Positions 44,150-54,802 of a stretch of DNA of 64,000 bases are shown here, piece after piece; within the stretch, counting starts at the first letter, position 1, and every line of letters starts with the position of its first letter. Source of the stretch: Strongyloides papillosus (Eukaryota > Nematoda > Chromadorea > Rhabditida > Strongyloididae); NCBI GenBank assembly GCA_005656395.1, contig SRSI01000004.1:806001-870000 (forward strand), read 5' to 3'. Position numbers and translations under genes: made by a program. Below the pieces are notes generated by a model. The model did no database searches, had not been told where the DNA came from, and was given only the letters and a program-made list of their open reading frames with translations.

Positions 44150-45690
44150 AAAAAATTGTCTCTCTCATAACTCTCTTCAAATTCAATCGATTTTTATGGG
44201 TAAATAGCCAAAAGATGTGTTTTTTTCTAACTAGAGGGGCTGGATTAGTTTCAAAAACTTTTTACCAAATTTTGGCCAAATTATCTCTAAAAAAATCCTT
44301 TTTTAGTATGGTTTTGTTCAGAGAATAACTTTCATCAAAGTTAATGAAAAAATTTGATTAGTATGTGATTTAAAAGGTACACTTTCAGAATAGTTCGGAA
44401 ACATAATAATATTAAGGTTGAATAATAATTGGCTGAGTTATGGTCCAAAGAGTGGTGACTATTTTAAAAAAAAGATTTAAGATTAAAACGGCTATAACAT
44501 ATTCAAAACTTGATGAAATCATATAAAATAGTATCTGTTTTAGAGATCTACGACTAACTAAAAAAATAAGAGTCTAACGAAGTTTATACCTTAACAACGA
44601 AAGGAGTTATGTTAATTTTTATGCAAACATTTTAGCTTTTTTTCACTTTTTTTTATAAAAATCAATTTTGTCTTCAGCATAACTTTTCTCAAACTTAATC
44701 AATTTTTATGGTTAAGTAGTAATTAGATGTGTTTTGTTCTAACTTAGTGCGGAAAATGGCTCTTAAAACTTTTGGTCCATAAATGGCTAAGTTATGTTTA
44801 TAAAATACTATTTCTTTTGGATAGTGTTTTGCATAGTTTTGTCTTTCAGATAACTTTTGTAAAAGTGAACGGATTTTTTTGTTCTTTAACTCATTTGAAA
44901 TGCAAATGTCGGGAATAAGGGGGAAACTTAATAGAATTTAGATTAATAAAGAATTAGCAAAATTATGAGTCAATAAGTGATGACAAATTTTTTCGTAAAA
45001 ATTAAAAAGTTAGATAGATATTACCTTATTAAAACTTCATAAAACTAAGTTGATATGGTCTTTTTAATATAGATTTAAGTCTAACTTTAAAAAAGAGACT
45101 ATTGCGAAGTTTACAGTTTATCTAGAAAACGATTTATGCCAATTTTAGTGTCATTTTTCTTGCTTTTTTCCATTTTTATTGTAAAAATCAATTTTGTTAC
45201 AGACATAACTCTTTTTAAACTTAATCAATTTTTATGGTCAAATAGTCATTTGATGTATTTTTTTCCAACTTAAAGGGGAAAATAAGTTACAAAACTTTTG
45301 TCTACAATTTGACCAAGTTATGTTTAAAAACATCAGTTTTTCGATACATTTTTGTATAGTTTTTTACCAGAAATAACTCTTTTTAAAGTTAATGGAATTT
45401 TATTGTGTATGAGTCATTTGAAAGATACAACTCAGAAATGAGCAGGAAACTTAATATTTAAAAGATTAATAAAAAATGAATCAAGTAATGGATCAAAAGA
45501 TGATGATCATTTTTTAGTAAAAATTAAAATTTTTTTATATTTTAATTTTATGTAAAGTTGTTTAAAAAAAATTAAACTAAGTTTAGTACATAGAACAAAG
45601 TCTTACATAAAATATGAAAACATTAACGAAGTTTGTAGCTTAAAAACGAAAGAAGTTATTTTAGTTATTAATTTTTTGTTTTTTATTTAT
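44150..45690. repeat. Three diverged ~515-bp tandem units
   Basis: The phrase ATCRATTTTTATGG recurs at 44185, 44697 and 45223 (spacing 512 and 526). In each unit it is preceded by CATAACT and followed by TAG-T--ATGTGTTTT-like sequence. A second anchor, ACGAAGTTT, followed by AACGAAAGRAGTTAT, closes units 1 and 3. Each unit also holds a weaker inner echo of the same phrase. No ORF. Old satellite-like array. Confidence 0.7.
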
Positions 45691-45856
45691 ATATTTGTAA
45701 AATTAAGGTAGATATGTAGTTAAATAGAGCAATGATATTAAATTATTTATACTAATCTAAATAATAAAATAGAAAGTCACTTTAATTGTTACATGGAATG
45801 ATTCAAATGTTCATTTTTATCCACTTTTTGATATAAATAAAATTTTTTACTTAAAT

Positions 45857-46759
45857 CACGTTTTTTGAGTCAGTCGAACATTTTTTAAAAATTTGATACA
45901 ACACAAATTGTAACCCCCCATTTTTATTTTATTAATAAAAAGAGCAACCAAAATAATGTATGTTGGCTGATTTATTCAGCCTGAAACTTTGAAATACAAG
46001 AGCTTCAGTAATACAGGGTGTTGGCTTTTTTATAGAGGTGCTATCCTCTGTAGTGGAATAATAGATATACTTTTATTAAATGTAAAATTAAACTATATGA
46101 ATAACAATCAGAAGTAAAAATTATACTTAATTTCTTCCTTTTTATCTTCTTCTGGAGTCAACGCCTTTTAAGGGCGTTAACAAGGGTCGGAAAAATTAAT
46201 TTTTACAAGTTTCCGGTAAATAGATTTTTTTTTAAATAAATATTGTTTCTAGGGGTAATTTTTCATGAAAAAACGAATGAACAAAGTGAAAACATGCGTT
46301 TTTTTCATTTTTGTACTCATACTCAAAAACATATTGTGTTACACTTTTTATTTTTTATTATTTGTTGGATCTAGATGTAAAATTACATGAAAAATCGAAT
46401 AAGCATAGTGAGAACATGCGCTTCTTTGATTTTTGTACTCAAAAAATGAAAAAACTATAAAAATATTTCAAAAGACAATAAAGACGGAAATTGACGTATC
46501 CGAAAGTATTCTAATTCGTTTTCTTATAAAGAATTACTCCTAGAAGCAATATTTATTTTTGAAAAAACTTATTTACCGGGAACTTATAAAAATCAATTGT
46601 TCCGACTTTGAGTCACTGTAGCTTCTGTATCTCAAAGTTTCAGGCCGAATGAATTTGTCAACATACATTATTTTAGTTGCTCTTTCTATTAATGAAATAA
46701 AAATGGGGGGTAAAATTTTCCAGTTGTACCTCTAATGTCTGATTGACTCACAAAACGTG
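45857..46759. repeat. ~0.9-kb interrupted palindrome (fold-back element)
   Basis: Left arm features CACGTTTTTTGAGTCAG, CCCCCCATTTTTATTTTATT and ATGTATGTTGGCTGA recur inverted on the right as CTGATTGACTCACAAAACGTG, AATGAAATAAAAATGGGG and TTGTCAACATACAT. The centre has two direct copies (about 46267 and 46390) of a ~55-bp unit with AACATGCGYTT. No ORF. Confidence 0.75.
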
Positions 46760-47397
46760 TTTTAAGCAGTTTCAACAAATATAAATGTTATAAAATGATT
46801 TTAAAACTCAGAAATATTTCATGTATTAAAATAATATAACTACACACACATTAAAACATTGACTTTTTTTTAGTTATTTTTGGAAAAAATCAAATTGTTG
46901 ACATTTTTCAATCAACTCCTTAAAAAATTGACTTTTCTCAACATTTTATAAAATCTAAAAAAGTTGACATTTAAAATAAATGCAAAATTTAAATCCACTA
47001 ACTACTACTTTAGCTCTACACAAACTTCTTAAACCATCTCCTTCGACCAAGCCTTCTCAGTCCCCCTCCGATCTCTTCCTCTTCCTCATGTATTCCGCTG
47101 CTACTGAGATCCGAACTTTTAATACTTGAAATTGAGAAATTAGTGAATTTGACATTGTTAAACATACCAAGTACTTGAGTAAATTTTAAATTAGCATAAT
47201 TTAAAATAATTTTAATTTTGTTAAACTTCAATATTGCATATTATTTACATAATAAAATAGTCTTATAGGTTCCAAAGTAGTAACAATATTGGAAATTTCT
47301 AGTTTTTAATAAAATAAATTGTTTTAGATAAATATTATTAGAAAATATCTTGAAAATATGTTTATAAAAGATTATTAAAGAGACAGTTAAAAAAATT

Positions 47398-48275
47398 TTA
47401 AATTAAATTATTTAATTCGCCGGTCACATTTTTTACTTCATTACAAACAGTATAATTTCTATATAAAGCACCTCCTTCACCAATAAGTGACAAGCAAACA
47501 TTTAAAAAATTATATTGGCCAACATATTCTCTTACTCTACATTTCTTACGAAAATATTTCTTAAGTAGTACTAAAAAAAAAGCCACAGACTCCAAATGAT
47601 CATTAACTTTTAATGTACATGTATAAGCATGTTCATCTAATGTAGTTAATATATTTTCAATAGCAACTTCAGTTTCACATGAATTTTGACTTTGAGCAAT
47701 TTGTAATTAAAAATAATTATTAAAAAATTGAATTTGCCTTGGTCCATCATTGTCCCAGATTATATTACATTCATTATAGTCACTAGTATATTCATCTAAA
47801 AGATGAAAGGTAGTATGAGATTTTGCAAAACTTTCAATAAGTGTAAAAAATGTAAATTTTCTAACAAAACCAGATCTTGAAGTAGCTAGAGAATCAACTT
47901 TCTTAAGTAACTCATATAATTTATGATATAAAATCAAATAATCATAATTTTTTGACGCAACTCCAGATCGCTCTTCAGATTTGGATTTTTTGACAGAAAG
48001 ATAAGCTTTTCTAGCTACTCTATAAATATTTTTTTCCCTTCATCTGTAAGAAGTACATTTTTAAGGACAGAAACATTTTCTAAAGTAGTAAAATATTCTT
48101 TTTCTGTTTGTTTTTTCGCAACTCTTTTGAAAAAACATATTAATGACTTTTGCTGACGACTATCAGGAATACAATCATTTATTGTTTGAATAATTGTTGT
48201 GATTTCACCATCCATAATAGGATCCAAGAGAAGTACATTATTAACAGCAATAATTGATGTATCAATTAAAGACAT
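47398..48275 (-). pseudogene. Broken ORF inside En/Spm-like element, unknown function
   Basis: Three adjacent ORF pieces form one coding stretch of about 290 codons. The first (48275 to about 48030) shifts frame in an A-rich tract. After the shift the frame runs through KKSKSEERSGVASKNYDY into the second piece, then crosses a TAA at 47707-47709 and continues in the same frame to 47398. Amino-acid composition is protein-like throughout. I do not recognise a domain. It is probably an accessory ORF of the transposon. Confidence 0.55.
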
Positions 48276-48397
48276 GATAGATTAATAATCCAATAAAATT
48301 TAATAGAAACATTTTTTTATTAAATTGTGATAGAAATAAAAAAGAAATATATATTAATCCAATTGTACTGAAGGTAAAAAAGTGTTTGTTTTATGTA

Positions 48398-49340
48398 TCA
48401 AGACACATAAGATTTAATTTTTGTCTCAGATAGTAGAAAAGTCTTATTGTTCTGTAGATGTATGATGTACCTATTTATAATTGAATAAGCTGGGTTTAAA
48501 GAATTATAACTATTATAGACTAAACGTTTTAACTGACTATTAAATCTTTCGAAACGCTCAGTCGACATAAATTTTGTACCTTGATTTTTTCTCATAAGAT
48601 AACCATAATGAAGTAAATTATGTTCTTTTGGAGTTGGTATAAAATTTTTTATAGTAAAATTTTTGTACTTGTAATAATCATCAACATAAATGTCCATTAA
48701 TTTTTCATCATCATCATTACAAATCTCCTTATTAGCAAGTCTTCTTATTCTTCGTACTGATTTTAGCAAATTGTAACAAATAATAATTTTCCTACCAGAG
48801 TATCTGCTTGAAAGTTTAAATTCTGACTTATAAAAACAAATTAAATCTATCATCGAAGTCAACAGTGATAAAGATTGAACAGCGTTTGCACGAATTTTAC
48901 GTTTTCTATTTCTTGAATTTAAAAATCTTGCATAATCTATATCTTCACTAAACTGAGCATCAATATATCTACCTTTATCTATGAAAGAAGTGATATTTGC
49001 CCGTTTTTTTTGTATTGTTAGATAAGATAATATTTCAAGTAGTCTTGGTTTTTTCATTCCACATTTGTAAAGAACAACACCTATCACTTCATACAATACA
49101 GTCAAGAAAATTCCCAAGTCTAAATCATGAAAAATATCAACCACTAAACCCTAGGAACTTGTAAATCCGCTGGCAAATGAATTTGTTCTTGTACTACTAG
49201 GAGCATTAGCAGATTGAGTTGAACGAAAAGATGCAAAATTCCTTTTCTCAATATCACAAATTCTACATTTTGCTGTATTTAATAACTGATTAAGACCGTA
49301 ATTATCAGACAAAAACTTTAACAACATCTATTGTAACTCA
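48398..49340 (-). pseudogene. En/Spm-like transposase C-terminal part
   Basis: A 248-codon ORF (49144-48398) continues upstream in the same frame past a TAG at 49152-49154. The upstream part reads SDNYGLNQLL then CRICDIEKRNF, resembling the conserved GDN-GLH-LLG and C-x2-C segment of animal En/Spm transposases. Downstream, VDIFHDLDLGIFLTVLYEV matches the D-x-x-H-D-x-x-G-I segment and FERFNSQLKRLV the C-terminal conserved block. This assignment rests on remembered motif patterns. One stop codon and probable missing N-terminal catalytic region make it non-functional. Confidence 0.6.
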
Positions 49341-49495
49341 CTGCTCTCCATAAATAAATGGTTTTGATAAGTATTCTCTTATTTTTGAAGTAACCAAATT
49401 AATGTGATCTTTTTTTGCATATTTTGCTAATATTATTGCTAATAACATCGCGTCACTATATGATCCATTTGATGTTTTCATAGAAAAAGATATAT

Positions 49496-50431
49496 TCAAA
49501 AAAAATGACTTCCAACGCCGACACTTAATAGATTACCAGAACAAAACTCATCAAAAAATAGTAGACAATTAAGCTTATTATCTTCTATATATAAATTTTC
49601 ATTTAATTTTATCAATTCTTCTATTGGTAGCATATATGCATTTCTCCTATTTCGTGAACTTTTTATTCTTCTTTGAATTAACTTGTTAGTTGCTTCATTA
49701 TCTAATTCTTCACCAATATCATAATCATCTTGAAAATCTGAGTTGCAATTAAATGCTTCAATATATTCATCTTCATTATCATTTTCTTCTTCTGGTTCCA
49801 TTAATTCGATACCTTGAATATTTATTTCATTACGTCTTAGAATCTTCTTCTTCAAAATTAACTTGTTATAGGTTTGAACAATTTCTATAGGAGCAAACAT
49901 GTCCAAGCAATCACCATATAAATCCATAAATGACTCTATTAAGGTAAAAGGAGCTGATGGATTCTCAAGAACAAGTTTGGAAAACATTTGTTCAAAATAC
50001 GCAGCCATAAAACTAGTGTTCCTATGAAGTCGTTTTTCTATTAAAATTTTATTTATGTTAATTTCATCAGGCAACAATTCTTCTTCTTCAAAATCACTTT
50101 CTTCTAATGTTTGAACTTCTTCAACAGTTATATTATCATCATCTATCATACAAACATCATCAAAATTAGATTCTACATCTATAAATTGAGAATCTACTGC
50201 GTTATTGTTTGAAAAATGACTTCTTTGTAGATGTTTTTTCAAAAGTAAGAGCTGAGTAAAACGCTTAGTATCACAGCCTGGATAAGGACATTTGATAGGG
50301 ACAAATTTCTCATGTTTATGTTGCTTGAGATGATCAAGAGTTAATTGTACATGATCGTTATTTTTGTTGTAACAAATAAGACATGAAACCATAATTAGAA
50401 AAATAGTTTTATTAAAAATCAATCTGAACAA
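49496..50431 (-). CDS. C2H2 zinc-finger N-terminal ORF of En/Spm-like transposon
   Basis: 311 codons. Residues about 17-45 contain a loose C-x2-C...H finger (SCLICYNKNNDHVQ) and about 48-75 a good C2H2 finger, CPYPGCDTKRF...HLQRSH. An acidic central region and a basic NKLIQRRIKSSRNRRNAY segment follow. Lies upstream of, and on the same strand as, the transposase relic, as the DNA-binding part would. It likely binds the repeated subterminal motifs (inferred). It may be the first part of one transposase now broken. A host zinc-finger gene is less likely, given its position between the candidate transposon ends. Confidence 0.55.
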   Translation of the reverse strand: MFRLIFNKTIFLIMVSCLICYNKNNDHVQLTLDHLKQHKHEKFVPIKCPYPGCDTKRFTQLLLLKKHLQRSHFSNNNAVDSQFIDVESNFDDVCMIDDDNITVEEVQTLEESDFEEEELLPDEININKILIEKRLHRNTSFMAAYFEQMFSKLVLENPSAPFTLIESFMDLYGDCLDMFAPIEIVQTYNKLILKKKILRRNEINIQGIELMEPEEENDNEDEYIEAFNCNSDFQDDYDIGEELDNEATNKLIQRRIKSSRNRRNAYMLPIEELIKLNENLYIEDNKLNCLLFFDEFCSGNLLSVGVGSHFF

Positions 50432-50963
50432 AATTTATTACAATTAATTTTATACATAAACATAAAAATTATTAAATAGTATTACCGTTAAAACACATTA
50501 CATAATAATATATATAAATGAAAAATAAATTAACTTTAAGCAGTAAACATTTTTAAAATGCTAAAATTAAAATTATATATTTAAAACCCATAATATTTTT
50601 AATATTAACATTGTTTTTTAGAATCCAATTCATAATTATTACATAGTAAATCAAAAAATTATGGCAAAATTAAATTTTATTATATATAGAAGGTGTATCT
50701 TACAAATTAATTCATATTATACATTTAAAAATTTACCTACTTTTTTTTAGTTTTTCCATACTAAAAACTAAAAAGTTGACATTTGTCAATGTTTTTAGAT
50801 TTTGACCACTAAAAACTAAAAATTTTTGATAAAAAAATGAGTGTGTATGTATTTTTGGTTATTTTTCCAGAAAAATGTAATTCAATGAAACAATTTTTTT
50901 ACACATATACTTTGATTAATAAATTACTATAAAAAAATCTTTATTTAAAAATATGCTCTGCAG

Positions 50964-51001
50964 ACCAGCCCTGACCTGCCGAAGGCGGGTCTAACGCTGG
51001 T
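50964..51001. other. GC-rich two-step hairpin
   Basis: Outer stem ACCAGC/GCTGGT and inner stem GACCTGCC/GGCGGGTC close on a GAA loop. It is a GC-rich island in very AT-rich DNA and is followed by TTTTAT. It could be a small structured RNA, a transposon end or a chance island; I cannot decide. Confidence 0.4.
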
Positions 51002-51029
51002 TTTATAAAATAATTCACTAGAAGTAAAA

Positions 51030-51690
51030 ATTCCGTGTGATGTTGTTGACATTTTAATGAAGATCATTATTTTAAACAATTTACTAACAAAGATAAGTTT
51101 AAAAATTTTATAAAAAAATGACAAAAAGCAAAAACTATTATTTAACTACACAAAGTATTAACAATTAAAAATATTATTTTTGTATTTGCTTTTAATTTAA
51201 ATATAAAGGTTATTTTTTACAATGTACAAAAATGCGCATAATTTTATAACTTTTCATAGGTTTAATTTTAAAAAAAGACCGTTTTCAAAGACATTATAAA
51301 AAAAAATTTTAGTTTTATATGAGTATGATTTTACAAAAAAATGTAATTTCTAACAACTTTAACTATTAAAGCATATTAGAAAAACTACTATGATATGTTA
51401 ATAAATGTTTTTTGTAAGAACATTTACAATCTTACTTAAAAATAACTTTCAATCTAATATTTTGGAATGTATTGCAAAAAACATCTTAAAATTTAAGATA
51501 AAAACAATATAGCAGAAAAATAAAAGATAATTTTGACAACTTTTCAATTATTGTTTTAATTTTTATGCACGAAGTAGTTGAGATAAAATTAGTCACAAAT
51601 AAAAAAAGTTCAAATTTTATTAAGTAGGAAAGATTTATTACATTTCACATTAAAACTTTCTCTTTTCCGTGTAATTCTTTAAAATTATAA
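51030..51690 (-). mobile_element. Mariner-like MITE, family M, truncated copy 4
   Basis: Alignable with the interior and right part of copies 1-3, in the orientation of copy 2 (AAGATCATTATTTTAAACAA at its left, GATAAAATTAGTCACAAAT at its right). The outer ~300 bp of one side is absent. Right end near TTTCCGTGTAATT. No ORF. Confidence 0.5.
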
Positions 51691-52024
51691 ATATACTAAA
51701 ATATTTAACAAAAGTAGAACTATTATTTTTTTAAATATTACATTAAATTAATGCCAATTATAACGCAAAAAAAATTATATTCGCAATTTGTCTCACAATC
51801 TACTCTAACATAATTTTAATGCATTAAATGTGTGGAAAATTATACTATAAATTGCACAAGAAATAAATTTTTACTAATTTGTCACCATATTTAAAATAAA
51901 TTGCATTAAAAAATTATTAAACAATTGAAAAATATTATAAAAACGTAATATAAGTTGAAATAATATGACGTAAAATTTAAATAATATTTTATCTAGAAGT
52001 AAAAATGCCATCACTGTGGCCTCC

Positions 52025-52959
52025 GCACTCAAAGTCAAAATGTCACCTATAGGTGACAATGTTGAGATTGTCACCTACAGGTGACAGTATCTCCTAAGTA
52101 GAATTTCCAATACGTAAATTCTATTCCAATGTTTATTGTAAAAATAACATTAAGGAAGTATTTCAAAATACTTTTATCTTACTAATTTTATTGAATTTGG
52201 AAAGAACAAGTCTAGTTTTTACTGTTGATTAGTATTATTTCTAGAGTTCAAGTATGCTACCAGTGAAAAAATGTCTTACAAATTACCAAGTAAGTTTAAA
52301 TTAGTTAAATTTTATAGTAATTTTTGTTTCTAGATTTTGAAATGATATTAGAATATTAGGTAAGTGTTGCTTTTTATTCTAATGGTCAAATTTAGGTTTA
52401 ACAGCAGTACCAACTGTCAGAATGTTTCCAGAACTATCAGATAAGTTTATATATCTATAATAAGCTACTGAACCATTGTTTTTAGGAATGTCACTGGCCA
52501 TTGGGATTGTCTTTCGAGGTATTTATACTTTCATTTACATGGGTAAGTGGCTTCTATCATTTTGATAGTTTAATTTAGATTTAAATATCGTGCTAGTGGA
52601 TAAAAAACAAACACAAATATCAGATAAGTTTATCATTCTAATAACTTATATACATATTTTTTAGTATTTGAATTTATTGGTACAATGGGAAATTGGAAAA
52701 GAGGGCAGAAAAAGTTTATAGGTATGTTTTAATTGTTTATTTATTATATTGTTTGTGTTTATAAATAAAAATATTACCTTAAATATGTGTAGTTTTATTT
52801 TAATTTGTGATCTTAAAGAGAATAACTTTTGGAACCTAGTAAAAATTCTAGGTGACAAAGTCTTTTTTTTTTTGACTTTGTCACCTGTAGGTGACAATCT
52901 CTTAGATTCCTAAAAATTTAAGACATTGTCACCTATAGGTGACAATCTAACTTTGAGTG

Positions 52960-52960
<1 letters not shown>
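52025..52960. mobile_element. TIR element with palindromic ends abutting tRNA-Asn
   Basis: 936 bp between GCACTCAAAGT and its inverse ACTTTGAGTGC. Both ends carry two TGTCACCTATAGGTGACA-type palindromes within about 100 bp. Inside are three diverged ~150-180 bp tandem units ending in ATCAGATAAGTTTAT-like sequence. The right end touches base 7 of tRNA-Asn, and the first six tRNA bases are missing. No clear target duplication. GTGGC occurs at both junctions but does not extend. No ORF. Confidence 0.75.
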
Positions 52961-53025
<65 letters not shown>

Positions 53026-53028
53026 GCG
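52961..53028 (+). pseudogene. tRNA-Asn (GUU) lacking its first six bases
   Basis: D-arm (TGGCGCAATCGG), anticodon stem-loop TTCGG-CTGTTAA-CCGAA with GTT, T-arm GGTTCAAGCCC and acceptor 3' strand CGGGGGC are intact. The 5' acceptor strand should be GCCCCCG; only the final G remains. The preceding bases, from the transposon, do not pair. Transcription from boxes A and B may continue, but the product should not mature. Confidence 0.85.
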
Positions 53029-53145
53029 CATATTTTTGCTTTTAATCACAATTCTTACATGAAATTATTTTAAAATGTTTTTATTAATTTTATCTAAAAC
53101 TGTCAAAAGTGTATTTTATAAAAACAAGCAGAGAGAGGGAAATCC

Positions 53146-53217
53146 GGTTCCATGGTGTAGCGGTTAGCACTCAGGACTTTGAATCCTGCGACCCGAGTTC
53201 AAATCTCGGTGGAACCT
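53146..53217 (+). tRNA. tRNA-Gln (UUG)
   Basis: Complete. Acceptor GGTTCCA/TGGAACC, box A TGGTGTAGCGG, anticodon loop CTTTGAA with TTG, box B GTTCAAATCTC. Followed by TTATTTTAG, a T4 terminator. It lies 117 bp from the damaged tRNA-Asn. Confidence 0.94.
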
Positions 53218-54794
53218 TATTTTAGAAAGATATATTTGTCTTTTTCTAATTATATAATAAGAATATTATAAATTTCATATACGTTTTCTACTTTTGTACT
53301 GAAATTTCACTGACATTTTATGAATGAAACCGTATTTATATTAAAATACAAACATTTGCACCATTATTATATAAGAATATAGTATTTCTTAAAAATATAT
53401 ATGAAATAATTTTACTTCTTTTAAAGTTTACAAATTTTCTACTATATATGGCAATTAAGTGTACATCAAGTCAAATATAACAAAACCGAGCTTTCTTGTA
53501 AATGTATTTATGAATAATAAAAATAAAGAGTTGTTAAAAGAAATTAAGATAGAATTTAAAACATTTTTCTAACTTTAATATTTTAAAATAGTAATATATT
53601 TATTTTATAACAGTTATACCTTAATTTGTGTATAATCATTTAGTCATAAATTTTAATAGTCTTTTAATCAAAGTACTAAAAAATTTATAATGTTAAGTAT
53701 AGTTTTTTCTAATAACATTTTTTTCCTTATGATTGGTCTCGTATAAATTGTAAATAAAAATGTGCAAAATTAAAGAAACGACAAAAGATGACATTTTCTT
53801 TGTCCTTACCAGAACTGCTAACTGTCATAATTTATATTAGAAATTTCAAAATGTTGTATAATTGCTAAATTAAAGAATTTTTACTTGAGCAAAAGAATTA
53901 TTTCAAAAGGTAACTTTTTACAAATGCTTATTTATATTACAATTTTTACTAGAAGTGGGGCATAAAATAAAAAATATTTAACATTCACACACTTTATGTA
54001 ATAAATTAAAATTATTAAAATAGTAATGTTAAACCAAAAATCATGTTAAACAATAAATACTATTTTAATAAATATTTTCTTCTTTGTTGAAGTGTGAATG
54101 AAAATTTAAATATTTTTAAATATATATTCAAATATTATTATTATTTCACAATTATAAATAAGCATGTTTCCTTTAATAAATTAATTGTGCTTCACATTTA
54201 TTTGTGTTTAATTAGCTGTAATTTCTAAACAAAGTGCTATAATAAAGTTTCATTTATAAAATTTATTTATCAAAAAAATGTTTATATATTTAATTAATTA
54301 TTGTTATTTATGATTTATATTCTGTGTAGAATTTGAAGATATTTTTCTAGAATGAAAAAAGTTGATAAATATTAAGAGTAACACTATTTTATTTTTAAAT
54401 AATATAGTTAATATTAAACTTTTTTGTGTTAAATAATGCATTATGAAATACTTTAAGAATTATCTTTATGTTATTTTTGTTTTTTCTAATTAACCTTATA
54501 TTTTAATTGAGTGATAGAATATTTCTAAAAATAAAGTTAAATCTTTAATAAAGTTGTTTACATTTCCACAACTTTTAGAGTTTGAAACATAATAAAAGAT
54601 TATCAAAATATTTTTATACTGGCAGATTTTAAACAAAATATTTTAATATGTTGTTAAAAAATAATTTCATCAAAAAGTATTAATTATCAAAAAATATATT
54701 ACATAAACAAATATAGTTAAAAAGAAATAGTCATTTAAACAAATTTTTTAGCATTTTTTCTAAAAAAATTTTTTTCCTGCGAAATAAGGGGTTG
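53218..54794. other. AT-rich spacer
   Basis: No gene, RNA or repeat boundary that I can support in about 1.6 kb. Confidence 0.5.
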
Positions 54795-54802
54795 GTCACC
54801 GA

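Larger units (their letters stand above)
46843..50845 (-). mobile_element. Degenerate En/Spm (CACTA)-like transposon
   Basis: Candidate ends are CACACACATT and, reverse-complemented, CACACTCATT, next to TA on both sides. Both subterminal regions are rich in GTTGACATTT/TTGACTTTT repeats in both orientations, a habit of En/Spm elements. The minus-strand coding relics inside (see separate entries) include an N-terminal zinc-finger ORF and a C-terminal transposase-like ORF. The central catalytic part seems missing or too decayed to see. Boundaries are less certain than the assignment. Confidence 0.55.

Noticed and set aside
52255..52720. Chain of apparent micro-exons with splice-like borders, one reading VRMFPELSDKFIYL and another MSLAIGIVFRGIYTF, faintly like cytochrome c oxidase subunit 7A
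   Set aside because: The pieces fall in a three-unit diverged tandem repeat inside a TIR element, one needed donor is not GT, and the resemblance is short. Treated as chance.
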